Source of the DNA: Gnetum montanum
Taxonomy: Eukaryota; Streptophyta; Gnetopsida; Gnetales; Gnetaceae
Direction: 5' to 3'
Assembly (NCBI GenBank): GCA_015680685.1
Contig: MNCI01019138.1
Location: forward strand, 77,448 to 100,575
DNA: 23,128 bases
Shown here: positions 1 through 9,790 of the stretch, in pieces
How positions within the stretch are numbered: the stretch's first letter is position 1
How the letters are laid out: every line of letters begins with the position of its first letter
The notes under the pieces: generated by a model
Databases searched by the model: none
Told to the model about the DNA's origin: nothing
Seen by the model: the letters and a program-made list of their open reading frames with translations, nothing else
Position numbers and translations under genes: made by a program

Positions 1-593
1 AGCAATAAAACTGAAAATAGGAAGGCAAAAATAAAACAAATAGTAAAAAAAATGATAATAATTTTTTTTCTTAAAAAAAGAACATAAAAAGAAAATAAAG
101 AAAAGGTTGAGAAACTACCCTCTTTCTAGCACCAAAAAGGTGTTGAAGCGTAAATTTTGGACACGCAAACATCTCCTGTGAAAACTCGTTTTGGGAGACT
201 ACTGCCTAGGGCGCCTCCCATATGGGTATGGAAACCCAGGAATAGTCTCAGCTAGAAAGAGTTTTGTGACAAAACAATAATAATAATATTTTAAACACAA
301 TATTGAAACTTAAATTTAATTTTAGGAGAGTTCTGTTATGTTTCGAAAAACATATAAAAATCAAAATTAAACATATTCAGCCACCGGTCTCCCAGATAGA
401 GGCTGGATGTCCCAAAAGAGGCCCCTGATCGCTACCCGGTGTCAGCTACACTTGTGACCGTGGAAAGAAAACGTGTCTGTTTATGTCTGAGAAAATAGAA
501 AAATCGTCGTTCAACAATTGCTACTGCAGGGCATGCACGCTGTCATCTGCAATCTGAAGAAGAGAGAAGACTACCGAAGACCCCAGTGTCTAG
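1..593. other. Non-coding AT-rich stretch with an 11-bp inverted repeat
   Basis: No credible coding frame. The first 115 bases are A-rich. CTCTTTCTAGC at 120-130 is repeated exactly as its reverse complement at 251-261, enclosing a GC-richer block of about 120 bases, so a small stem-loop or short inverted-repeat element is possible. A second GC-richer block lies at 378-470. I do not recognise either block. Confidence 0.4.
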
Positions 594-739
594 AGAGAGG
601 GCCACCATCTGCGGCTCGCAACAACAAGAGGCTAAACCTCTTGTTCCCACTCGCACCCATTAGGGTCCAAAGAGAGGGCCACCATCTGCGGCTTGCAGCA
701 ACAAGAGGCTAAACCTCTTGTTCCCACTCGCACCCATTA
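594..739. repeat. Two tandem copies of a 77-bp unit with an internal hairpin
   Basis: Bases 594-662 recur at 671-739 (period 77) with about three differences. Each copy contains AACAAGAGG, five bases, then CCTCTTGTT, a 9-bp perfect stem. A shortened third echo of the unit end follows near 745-762. A small open frame crosses the copies, but it only reflects the duplication and shows no protein-like signal. This is a local tandem duplication of unknown role. Confidence 0.8.
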
Positions 740-898
740 TTATGAAACCCACTTGCACCCATTCTCTCCTTTTTCTTCTCTTCCCTTCCCTTCCCTGTGA
801 AAGTAGTAGATGTTTTTAATGCTCATAACCAAGAGCCACGATGGGTATTTATTGGCCCACGGCAACGGTACTCCCATCATTGACTCGAAATTGCACCG

Positions 899-1081
899 AC
901 GCATATATGCGTTTGCATCTTCGCTGATTGGTGAGTAAAATTAAAATTACTAATGTGACATATTTCACCCCACGCTACCGCGAACAAAGGACAAGTGAAA
1001 CCAAGTCAGCATGAAGACAAACTGGATAAGATACGTTATAAAAGCCTGTGTCTTTGTGGAAATGGTGTCTTTGTGGAAATG
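899..1081 (+). promoter_or_regulatory. Possible plus-strand core promoter
   Basis: A TATAAAA box lies at 1037-1043 in a GC-flanked context. A CCAAT-type GATTGGT lies at 926-932, about 105 bases upstream, and a 14-bp palindrome ACGCATATATGCGT at 899-912. Directly after the TATA box a 17-bp unit (GTGTCTTTGTGGAAATG) is duplicated at 1048-1064 and 1065-1081. The first ATGs downstream (1062 and 1079) open only frames of 13 codons or fewer, so any transcript would be non-coding, spliced, or a relic. The box spacing is plausible for RNA polymerase II, but chance occurrence in AT-rich DNA is quite possible. Confidence 0.25.
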
Positions 1082-1120
1082 GCGCTTCTCAGGATGATGT
1101 TTGTTGGCCATACATCATAA

Positions 1121-1754
1121 CAATGTACGTCTATGAATTGAAACGTTGCTCACCATTAACCATTAGATTTTAGATGCTTCAGTGTTTTGGTTCTCTAGTG
1201 CTTCTTTCTGCACAAATTTTGGCTTGCCCTTGCACAAAACACATGATAAAATTCTGTGAAGGCGTGCCATGTCCATGAATGATGAAAATCCATACGCAGG
1301 GTCCACGTACTGAACTCTAACATATATTTTACATTAAAATCAGAGTTATTTTCTTGCCTTTCATGACATCTCTAGCAGCTATACCTTAAATGATCATAAA
1401 TTTGTAGCCTTGGCAGTATACTGTCTTGAACAAAGACAGTAAGACCTTTTCGAAAGCCGCTGCCTTGAACAAAGCGGGGGAATCGTGGGTTTGATTTTAA
1501 CGCATCTGGTCTTAAGAGAGGAAGAGTAAAAAGAACAGGTAAAAACCGGTTAAAGAGGCCCACCAGAGTGCAATTATATGAAAGATTTTTCAGGGGCACG
1601 CTTGGCCCACTGGCCCATGAATGTGACACCACCATTCAAGCCTATTGCGGAGTCTGGACTGCGTGGCCGGGTAGGTGCCCATGTTATCATGCACTAAATA
1701 AGCTCTGCATTCTTGAACCTGCCTTCTTTTAAGTCGGATGGGTGGGGTTGGAAT
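1121..1754. other. No gene seen; one 9-bp-stem hairpin
   Basis: No frame here looks like a protein. A perfect hairpin lies at 1419-1441: TACTGTCTT, five bases, AAGACAGTA. The phrase CTTGAACAAAG recurs about 40 bases later. The rest is unassigned single-copy or old repeat sequence. Confidence 0.35.
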
Positions 1755-1828
1755 TACCAGGAACCAGAATTTAGCTGGTCACGCGAGGATTTTCGGTCCT
1801 CTGCTTTACCAACTGATGCTCTAATCAC
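1755..1828 (-). pseudogene. trnF: Decayed tRNA-Phe(GAA), plastid trnF-like
   Basis: Read on the minus strand, this segment closely follows plastid tRNA-Phe. It has a D-arm ending CAGTTGGTAAAGCAG, an anticodon arm GAGGA/TCCTC around a loop containing GAA, then a T-arm and acceptor end CTGGTTCCTGG. Defects: two extra bases in the D-arm, C instead of the invariant U33 before the anticodon, a disturbed T-loop where GTTCAAATC is expected, and a 5' acceptor strand that no longer pairs well. It is probably a nuclear copy of plastid DNA or a tRNA-Phe-derived retroposon head. The flanks show no other plastid gene I recognise, which leaves the origin open. Confidence 0.6.
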
Positions 1829-1981
1829 ATGGATGGCTGGTTTTGCTAAGCGATAAGGTATATGCTAAGTTGTGGTTTTTTGTTATGTGATAGTTTTATA
1901 AATCGATGGTTGCAGTAAATATTTTCAGAAATACCATTGCATGATAGTATGAAATTAAAGCATTTGACTGCACTAAATAAT

Positions 1982-2076
1982 GTGCAGACTCTTGCTACAA
2001 CTGAATGTGGCTTGCCATAAACAGTGTGCAGACTCGTGCTACAACTGAACATGAGCTGTGGCTTGCCATAAACAGT
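1982..2076. repeat. Imperfect tandem duplication, 44- and 51-bp copies
   Basis: GTGCAGACTC-TTGCTACAACTGAA...GGCTTGCCATAAACAGT at 1982-2025 is repeated head to tail at 2026-2076. The second copy carries a 7-base insertion before GTGGCTTGCC. No coding capacity is apparent. It looks like a replication-slippage or unequal-exchange duplication. Confidence 0.8.
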
Positions 2077-2434
2077 GGTCATCATGGCTCTCCCTACAAG
2101 ATGTGATGATAGTTACAGTAGTTACAGTCCAATTTTTCTATCATATTAGTGGGGCATAAGATATCTCATGTTTTCTTGTGATTTGTGAGCATTTCTTCAT
2201 TGGAAATACCATTGATGATCCTGAAACTCTTAAGAAAGAATTGGCACAAGTGAAAATTAGCATAACTAAATTCTAGTACATAAAGCCAATATGATACAAA
2301 GGAATTATACAAAAATATGATGATGCTTCAAGTATGATTCAAGCCTCTTATTTACTAAAACAATGAGTTAAACACTTAATCACTTATCACTGATGTAACT
2401 AGGATAGGTATTTATAAATATAGCTTTAAAAATG
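2077..2434. other. No gene seen
   Basis: AT-rich sequence with short frames only; no RNA gene, repeat or motif that I can support. Confidence 0.4.
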
Positions 2435-2620
2435 GCATCAAATGTGCTCCAGGGTGTAGCACAGTGATCGAGACATTTAGCTTTTGGTGAAGATGTTATG
2501 AATGTGGTACCAATGGAGTAGTATTGTGGTGGGACACTTTTGTTTAGTGGGTCATAGCTATCCTACAACAATGAGGGTATGTCCATTTCCTTAAAAAAAT
2601 AAATAAAAGAAGCATCAAAT
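2435..2620 (+). mobile_element. SINE-like retroposon with 9-bp target-site duplications
   Basis: GCATCAAAT occurs at 2435-2443 and again at 2612-2620. The 168 bases between end in an A-rich tail (TTAAAAAAATAAATAAAAGAA), the signature of target-primed retroposition. Near the left end GGTGTAGCACAGTGATCGAG resembles the tRNA-type polymerase III A box. About 45 bases on, GTGGTACCAATGG is a poor match to a B box. Length, tail, duplications and an A-box-like start together fit an old tRNA-derived SINE. Alternatives are a small processed RNA copy or coincidence; the B box is too weak to settle it. Confidence 0.5.
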
Positions 2621-3216
2621 AATGAAATAACTTAAATCTGAGACTTTTCTAGAAATTGAATGTCATAAATCACATAAAAAATTAGATATGAATAAAACTT
2701 AAGATTCACACTGCAAAATTATATATAATGGTAAAATTCACATTTGAATCACATATTGTTTTGATTTTAAGATTTAATTAAAGTTCAAACTCTTCATTTA
2801 AATGTTTAATTGCATATAATTATTGAAAAACAACAATAAACAATATTTAAAGTAAAAAATTCTATGTTAATCCAATTTCAAATCACCTCCCATGCATACC
2901 TGAAATTATAAGCCCCTGAGGACTGAGATCAAATTGATGATATATGTAATGAGATATGCATCATAATTGTAGTGGAGGTTAATTAAGAATAATTGATAAC
3001 ATGGATAGTGATTGTAGAAGAAATTGTGATTTATGTGGGTTCATGATATGCTTGGTAAATAGATCTGTAGTGACCTGTGGCTCACCTATAGTTCAGTTTG
3101 TGTTTGAATGGAAGGAACGTCATGGGCTTAATTTTCTAACCGAGAGCAATCTAAACCAAACGACTAAATCTTTGTTTCCTTTGTTAAAAAAAATTATAAT
3201 TTACTGTATGTTAGAA
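2621..3216. other. No gene seen; very AT-rich
   Basis: Mostly A/T. A frame of 82 codons starts at 3001 but has no recognisable domain and runs into LTR-like sequence. It may include the decayed U5 end of the LTR fragment that follows, but I cannot align it to the other LTR copies. Confidence 0.35.
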
Positions 3217-3603
3217 TCATTAATCTATTCTAAGTGTTACAAGGTTTGATCAAAAGGCTCATCTTTATTGCTGTACACACTGGTGTGGTTCATGTACAAC
3301 AATGCTCAAATAAAGATCTATACACTTTCTAACTCCTACCATGAACATTTAGAGAAATATTTTTAACTTTCAAATAAATGAACTAAAAGAGCTCTGCTAC
3401 TACTATGAATGGAATGCCCATAAACATGACTATGACCTTGTATTTATAGTTTTTGCTATAAGAATGCATCAATGGAGCCTCATAGATGTAGCAAATGCTA
3501 CATCAATGCAGCCTTGTCGACAGGGCAACACCATGTAAACGAGGTCCCATTAACAAGGTTACATCAACGAGGGCTAGTCGATGCGAAACTTCAACGCTCA
3601 TCA
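3217..3603 (-). mobile_element. Partial LTR, family 1, copy D
   Basis: The stretch CTATTCTAAGTGTTACAAGG...TTTATT...AATGCTCAAATAAAGATC at 3217-3315 matches the core of the LTR at 11270-12097. TATTTATA at 3441-3448 is the minus-strand TATAAATA box seen at the same place in the other two long copies. The segment ends GCTCATCA at 3596-3603, like the LTR terminus ACTCATCA or GCTCATCA elsewhere. A near-perfect palindrome (9-bp arms) lies at 3485-3504. The left part of the LTR is missing or too decayed to see. Gag-like plus-strand sequence follows at once, so the LTR end may be a truncation or insertion boundary and not a proper LTR/interior junction. Confidence 0.55.
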
Positions 3604-3609
3604 CCTCCC

Positions 3610-3875
3610 TATAGCCAGACCCTTACAAATATTATGTCCAGCAACCTATATCCTTGTGTGATTCCTCTAGCCATACTTCCTTCCCTTATCATTACTACCC
3701 TCCAAAATACTATAGAGCATCCTTTTTAAAGGGGAAATCTCTTATTCCCTTCCATCCTCCCTAACATCCATCCACTTCTGCACCACAACCAATTACACCA
3801 TAACCACTTGCTCCATCCATGGAGGGTGAAATTTCACCAAAGCCACAACAAAGAAAAGTCGTGAGGGTGGTAAAT
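3610..3875 (+). pseudogene. Gag C-terminal linker remnant
   Basis: A plus-strand frame reads DPYKYYVQQP, then FPYHYYPPKYYRASF, then a Pro/Ser-rich tail ending KPQQRKVVRVV. This Tyr/His/Pro-rich composition matches the region after the zinc knuckle in the minus-strand gag at 17.3-18.2 kb (HPISPTGSTYSISPYYY). Such linkers lie between nucleocapsid and protease in this lineage. Stops interrupt it. Capsid and zinc knuckle are not found upstream. Confidence 0.5.
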
Positions 3876-4133
3876 CTATAGTCGAACATCCATCCAAGTG
3901 GTTCTAAACCAAAGCTTCATAACTAATAGTCCCATAAAACCATCATAAGTAGGTGTGGTTGTTAACTCTGCTATCTCTACCTCTGATAATACCATCAAGT
4001 TTCCATAAAACCAAAAGACCTTAAATGTCCATATCGTTTTGTTAACCCATGTAGTCATAGATTGAATAAAGGCTGGTCACCTTCCCAAAAAACGATATGA
4101 CCTTAGGAGTCCCTCCATTTATTTACAAATCAT

Positions 4134-4490
4134 AGAGAATGAATCATGTAATGCTCTTTTGGATTCAGGTTCTAGGGTGAACTTAATCTCTCAAGACATG
4201 TATAAGATTTTGAACCTACCTCCTCCAAAGAAGAGCAATATAAGTTGGCAAACTAGTCCACTACTATTCCTCAAGGTTTAGTGAATGATATTATAATCAT
4301 TGTTTATGGATGATCTTATCCTACTGATTTCCTTATGATTCACATGGAAAATTATAAGGGGGGGAATTCCCTATCATCATGGAAAAAGCATGGTTAAATA
4401 TTATCGATGCTAGAATGGGGATTCAAGACCTTTTCTTGGAAATCTCCAAGGAAAATAAATTTGGCAAAGTGAAGAAGAAGAGGGGTCCAT
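4134..4490 (+). pseudogene. Retroviral-type aspartic protease remnant
   Basis: The frame from 4134 reads IENESCNALLDSGSRVNLIS. ALLDSGS is the active-site DSG loop of the retropepsin family, which cleaves the Gag-Pol polyprotein. About 60 codons on, after frame changes, DFLMIHMENYKGGEFPIIM and WLNIIDARMGIQDLFLEIS fit the second half of the fold and the segment after it. It lies directly upstream of the RT domain in the same element. The catalytic Asp is kept, but the frame is broken several times, so no functional enzyme is expected. Confidence 0.7.
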
Positions 4491-4779
4491 GCATCGCATA
4501 TAGTGACACAAGGTGCCATTGAATGCAGAAACTATAGATGGTCAAAGATACATCATTCCAAGCATGCATTCACTATGTTGAAACAACAATTATTCAAAGG
4601 TTCATGTATGTAGTAGCCACAAAATAAGAGGATACCCAATGGTAGATAATAGATAACCAAGCTGAATCCACTATGTACATGAAATCATCAGAGAGCCTCA
4701 CAAATGCGTATATTGAAAACATGGATGAATTGGAGAAATTCTATCACTAACTCTCTTACACACAAAGTAACATGGATTG

Positions 4780-5640
4780 GGGAGAGTTGAAGATTCTTGA
4801 TCACCTTAAATAAAAGCCCCTTAAATTAAAGGCTTTACCAACAACTATGGAATATGCCTTTCTTACCAATGGCAAGCCAGTAATCATCAATGCTAACCTT
4901 GCTCCAAAACAAAAATAGAAGCTATTAAAGGTGATGAATAAATGACCAACAATCTTTGTATGGAAATATCATGAACTTACAAGAATAGATCCATAGATAT
5001 GTTAACATTGTATCTATGCAAACTCCTCCATCAAGCCAAAGAGGTAGTCACAGAAAAGATTAAACCCTAAACTAAAGCAAGTTGTCAAAGGGGATGTTGA
5101 AAAACTCCTCAAGGTTGGGTTCATCTACCTAATTATAGATAGCATATAAGTTAACCCACTTGTTATTGTACCTAAGAAAGGGGGGAAATGGAAAGTCTAC
5201 ATAGAATTTTGGTTGTTGAAAATGGGAACCTTCAAGGATCATTTTTTGTTGCTATTTGTTGATCAAGTGTTGGACACCATAGCAAGGAATTGCTATTACA
5301 ACTTTTTGGATGGTTATAATGGCTATAACCAAATCTAAATTGCATTGAAGGACCAAACCAAAACTACATTCATAAGTCCCTAGGGGACTTTTGCATATAG
5401 AAAGATGTCTACATTCAAACTATTGGTCCTCAATATCTTCCAATAGAAAATTGGTAGTGGAGTAGAGGTATACATTAATGACTTATCTACTTATGGTGTC
5501 ATATTGAGCAAGCTTTGGACCATCTTAAGTAGGTTCTTTAATGATGTGTGAAAAGTAACTTAAAGCTCAATTGGAAAAAGAGCCATTTAATGGTCTAGGA
5601 AGGCATTGTCTTGGGGCACAAAATTTCAAACAAAAGTTTG
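4780..5640 (+). pseudogene. Reverse transcriptase remnant; catalytic YxDD altered to YIND
   Basis: Segments in order: a pre-RT motif LKALPTTMEYAFLTNGKPVI (about 4825); RLNPKLKQVVKGDVEKLLK (from 5058); VIVPKKGGKWKV with the conserved KGGKW (about 5165); DHFLLLFVDQVLDTIA; YNFLDGYNGYNQI (catalytic LDGYSGYNQI region, about 5297-5336); IALKDQTKTTFIS...GTFAYRKM (5339-5408); YINDL at 5471-5485; and LKLNWKKSHLMV...GIVLGHKIS. The YINDL motif replaces the metal-binding YxDD, with Asn at 5477-5479 for the first Asp. The frame is interrupted by stops. RT copies element RNA into DNA in cytoplasmic particles; this copy cannot. Confidence 0.9.
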
Positions 5641-5670
5641 TAAGTTTTCTTGCACTTGATGATCATAAAT

Positions 5671-5968
5671 GACCATATTATGTTCACTACACTAGTCTAA
5701 GCATTACTAGAGCACAACTTAACTATACCACTAAAGTAAAGGAAATTATGTCTATGGTATATGTACTTGAAAAGTTCAAAAATTATGTGCTCGAGTATCC
5801 TATCTATGTTCATGTTGACCATAGTGCTATTGGATTCCTAATGAACAAACCAATGATAAGTCCAAGAGTGACAAGATGGCTCATCATCTTATAAGAATTC
5901 GACATCACAATGATTGACAAGAAAGGAATTGAAAATGTTATAGTTGATCACCTGTTAAGACTAAGATA
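5671..5968 (+). pseudogene. RNase H domain remnant
   Basis: The plus-strand frame reads SITRAQLNYTTKVKEIMSMV, then LEKFKNYVLEYPIYVHVDHS, then MISPRVTRWLIIL, one stop, EFDITMIDKKGIENVIVDHL. This follows the RNase H domain of gypsy elements, including the block where LNYTT.EKE is usual and the closing ENVVADHLSRL-type motif. RNase H degrades the RNA strand during reverse transcription. Only one or two stops break it, so it is among the best-preserved parts of the element. It follows the RT remnant at the expected spacing and precedes the integrase zinc finger. Confidence 0.85.
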
Positions 5969-6249
5969 GGAACCTCAAGAAAATAAAGAACCATTATCAA
6001 ACTAATTTCATGATGAGAATTTATTTACAAAGATAACAATGGTCATAAATACAATAGTAAAGTCATGATTACTAATTACATGACATATTTAGCCATACAA
6101 GAACTTCTTGTTGAATGGGATATGAAGTAAAGAGAATAGTTTCTTCATAAAGTAAAATGCTATATGGAAATTAATGGGATTATTCACAAGATATGTACCA
6201 ATGGATTAATACAATGATGTGTTCAAAGAGAGAATCAATAAGGAGTCTT

Positions 6250-7260
6250 TCAAGATGCACCATGTCATGGTCATTATGTAGGATGATCAATAACACTGAA
6301 ATTGATGATGGTAGGTTACTTTTTGCCTATCATATTCAAGGATGCACATTGATTTATCCAATCTTATGAAAGATGCCAAAGGGTTGGAGGACTAACAGCC
6401 AAAAAAAAAAAGGATCAAAACAATGGATACAATCATTAAAGCTCTTTGAAATTTGGGGAATTGACTTTATGGGGTCCATTACACCAATAAAAAATGAAAA
6501 GTCTTACATTATAGTGACTGTTGATTGTTGTACTAAGTGTGCAAAAATGGCTGCAGTTAAAGATTGCATATTTACAATAGCTACAAAATTCTTTGAACAA
6601 CATGTGGTGAACAAATTTGGGATACCACAAATGCTAATATCAAATAATGGGACTTAGTTCACCGGAGCTACATTCATGAAGCTAATGTAATAACTTGGAG
6701 TCATCATAAATTAGCTACACCTTACACCCCTAAGTGAATGGTTAAGTTGAAGTAACTAGCAAAGAAATTACAAGAATATTAATTAGAACAATTAATAGAT
6801 ATAGGAAGGACTAAAGCACTAAACTTAATGATGCTATATGGGCATATCGATCAACCTAAAAACTTATTATACTGTATTCACCATATGAATTAGTTTGTGG
6901 AAAATTTCCTACTCTACCTATTTAAGTAGAATTAAATAACCTTGCAATTGCCTGCAAACTTGACCTAGACTTAGACTTAGCTCAAAAAGAACAATTAATG
7001 AATCTTAATCTCTTAGATGAAAATTAGTTAGTAGCCTAAATGATGTCAAAATTAGATAAGTATCCATCAAGCCTAGAGATAAAGTTCTTTACTATAACTC
7101 AAACCATGTTCCACAAAAGATAAAGTTTCAAACCTTATCAGAAGGACCTTATATCATCCATGCTACATATTAATCAGAAAACATTCAAATTTATCATCCA
7201 ATAGATCCACAGAAGTTCATCCTTGTCAATATCCAATAGGTCAACCCATTTCATGACTTT
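6250..7260 (+). pseudogene. Integrase remnant, H2C2 finger to C-terminal domain
   Basis: A decayed H2C2 zinc finger comes first (HGHYVG, then YERCQRVGG near 6365-6390, with one finger Cys lost). The catalytic core begins LFEIWGIDFMG (first catalytic Asp at 6463-6465) and continues ISNNGT at 6637-6654, where Asn (6643-6645) replaces the second catalytic Asp. After a stop it goes on to VEVTSKEITRIL, which keeps the likely catalytic Glu. Then come SPYELVCGKFPTLP, QKEQLMNLNLLDEN, and a C-terminal domain with DKVLYYNS...KIKFQTLSEGPYIIH. Integrase inserts the DNA copy into chromosomes. Stops lie at 6655 and beyond. The C-terminal part aligns with the minus-strand fragment at 13804-14331. Confidence 0.9.
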
Positions 7261-7390
7261 TCCTCCTCTAGAGACTCTACCTTACATACTCGACCACTCA
7301 CTGCTCGTTCAATATTCCAAGTTTTCACTTTTGACAATAGTCACAGGGTATCAATTTTGATACTTAGACACTAAGCCTTCATTTTACATC

Positions 7391-8002
7391 ATGTCCACTA
7401 TCATAGTGGATCTAAATTTTGGACCCTTTATGAAGTTTGCATCTACTAAAGTTAGCAAGTAGCTACAAGCCTCTCCTTTATGGCCCACTATTTCAAGCAA
7501 TTGTAAATGTTACTTGGAAAAATTTTATCAATTTTGGAAGAATAAATAAGATAATGCTACTATGAAAGTTAAGGGAGTCATAGTGCCTTATTCAATAGAA
7601 GTAATAGTAAAGGTACTAAACATACCAAATGTTAGAGTTAATATGACTTAAATATCCACAAGGTCTAACACCAATATAAGGAATTTGTGGCTACAAAGAG
7701 CCTATGGAACCAATAAAAAGAAATATAGTGGGTTGTTTGCTATTAAGAAGATTTATTTCAAGATTGGGATAGATCATATATTCCCAATAAAAAGGCTTAA
7801 TCAAATTTCCACCTATGCTACCAAAAGAAGCACCATATTGATGGGAAAATTCCAAGCTAACATTGCCCATCCCTTTTTTAGAGATATAGAGGAGATTGAG
7901 AAGAAGAAGATAGGGAAACCTACTCTACCATTCCCTTGTCTTATTAGAGAATTGTGCCAAAAAGTTGGAATTTTTTGCTATACCAATGAAGGATCAAGTT
8001 GA
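7391..8002 (+). pseudogene. Post-integrase open region; possible plant-transposon-type domain
   Basis: Downstream of integrase the frame from ATG 7391 reads with few stops. The best-preserved part is 7685-8002 (105 codons): WLQRAYGTNKKKYSGLFAIK, HPFFRDIEEIEKKKIGKPTL, then PFPCLIRELCQKVGIF. The last phrase resembles the conserved end of the domain annotated in Pfam as 'putative plant transposon protein', which often has PFPsLITeLCrrAGV. That assignment is from memory of the motif and is tentative. Position between integrase and 3' LTR matches the extra (env-like or accessory) region of Athila/Tat elements. I see no signal peptide or membrane segment here, so I would not call it an envelope. 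Confidence 0.45.
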
Positions 8003-8459
8003 AAAACTAATAGGCACTAAAGCTACAAAAGGATCTACTCTAGTGGTAAATATTCCTACTATAGGAATAGAATAAGAAAAACCTAGTGTGTTAATGCTAG
8101 CTACAAATAGGCGAGGACAAAGTGCTCCATTGATAAAAACTGACTACAAACCCTTAATGAGCCACTTATAAGAGATAGCTAAAATAATTACTTGGGGAAG
8201 TAGGGAAGTCTCAAACATGTATAGAGTAAAAGACAAGCCTAATAGGCCTATCATATCAACAAGACCCACAAGTGGGCATGTCTCTTCATAGGTAGGAGAA
8301 GATGATGATTCGATAGAGCAAATCTTAGGGAACATTGCATCTTTCCAAGTAATGTTAGAAACTGGAGAAGGATCCACAGTAGTGGTGATGCAATATTAAG
8401 ATGTAGCAGGAGTTGATAAGGTTATAACAAATCACATTAAAGAATCTTTTAATGTTTTT

Positions 8460-9790
8460 TTTGTCTAACCAGTCGATATTACTGGAACCAAAGATGTAGA
8501 AACCATAGCCAAAACATCAATGACCTGTGCAAAGAATAAAGATGTATTGGAGAGATTGCTATAGATGGGACAAGTCATGAAAAATATTTTTGATACCCCT
8601 AGTAATATCACTATAGTCCAATCAGAATTAATTTCAATAAAATGTAAACTAATCATGGCAAAAACCAAGATGCAACACATAGAAAGTGAAGTACAGAGCT
8701 TACAAGAGGAATTGATCACACTAAGAGTTGAAAGATAAGAACTTGCGTGACAAAGTACACTTGACCAATTAGAATAGTTTAGAAATGACTAGATTGACAA
8801 ACTGATGGCCGAATACATGCAAATAAAGATGAAGATGGAAAAAGCAATGTAAAATGGTTTAGTAGTAGATGATTAGACATATGCCCATGCTAAAGCTATA
8901 ATTGCATTAGAAGAAGAAAATACAAGGATTACTGCTAAAAACATGAGGTTGATAGGCATCGAGAGGTAGAAGAATGTGCTAGAAGAAAGCATATATTAGC
9001 TATGAAAGAAATTCACTAGAAAGAACCTCAACATTAGACTATTAGCCCAAGAAGTACAAAATATATGAAAGAAATTAGCAATTGAGATTCATTCATGAAA
9101 AAATAAGGCAAATAAACATGAATTTCTAAAAGAGCACTTCAAACATTAAGTGTGCATGTGCAAGCAAATCAATGAGAAGGAGATCTTGATGGTCAAAGCC
9201 AAAATCAGCTCCATCATAGCATAGACACTTGATTGGTAGCTTGTCTTGGATAGTCTTTCCAACTTCTATCAAGCTAAAGTAAAGAATATTTATTTACAAA
9301 TGAAGGATTTAATAGAATACATTGGGTTAGCAAATCTCAGGTATGCTAACTTGGCCATGTTAATAGTAGGCAGACCAAGAACAAAGCTAGAGTAGTAAGT
9401 GGCTACTGTATATTCAATGTATGAAAATAAGTTTGTTGATAGAAAAGATGCGTAGCAAAAGCTTCATATAGCAAAATCCAAAGTCCAAGTATTCAAGGCT
9501 AGCTACTTGGATCAGAAAGATGTAGTAGCAAATCTGGCCATAAGGATGACAAACTATCAAGAACTACAGAAAGTAACCAAAGTATTTGAAGAAGAAAGAA
9601 TGTAGCTTGTGGAATTGTATGTCAAAGTAAATAAAATTTTTTCACAATTACCATCTCCTTGGAAAGTACCAACTCCAACCAACATTGCTAAATTTGTATT
9701 GTTGGTACACAATCCCAAATTAGGAGATATTAATTTTAGAAACCTGAAGATAAGGGAAAGAATTTGAAGGAAGAGCCATCACCACCTGGA
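8460..9790 (+). pseudogene. Decayed coiled-coil protein region before the 3' LTR
   Basis: A single plus-strand frame, interrupted mainly by TAG, reads like a long helical protein: IKCKLIMAKTKMQHIESEVQ, SLQEELITLRVE, MAEYMQIKMKMEKAM, AHAKAIIALEEENTRITAKN, LQMKDLIEYIGL, YQELQKVTKVFEEE. The spacing of Leu/Ile/Met between Lys/Glu residues is heptad-like over several hundred codons. It follows the open region at 7391-8002 and may be the same ancestral protein. It ends about 230 bases before the polypurine tract. The role is unknown; coiled-coil accessory proteins of retroelements could help particle assembly, but that is inference. Confidence 0.5.

Noticed and set aside
518-712. 64-codon open frame on the plus strand
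   Set aside because: It spans the 77-bp tandem duplication and its internal repetition is only that of the DNA; no domain signal.
3001-3249. 82-codon plus-strand frame with several Cys
   Set aside because: No recognisable domain, very AT-rich, and its end lies in LTR sequence.
7391-9790. Retroviral-type envelope gene after integrase
   Set aside because: No signal peptide, membrane anchor or glycoprotein-like Cys pattern; the sequence is coiled-coil-like and charged.
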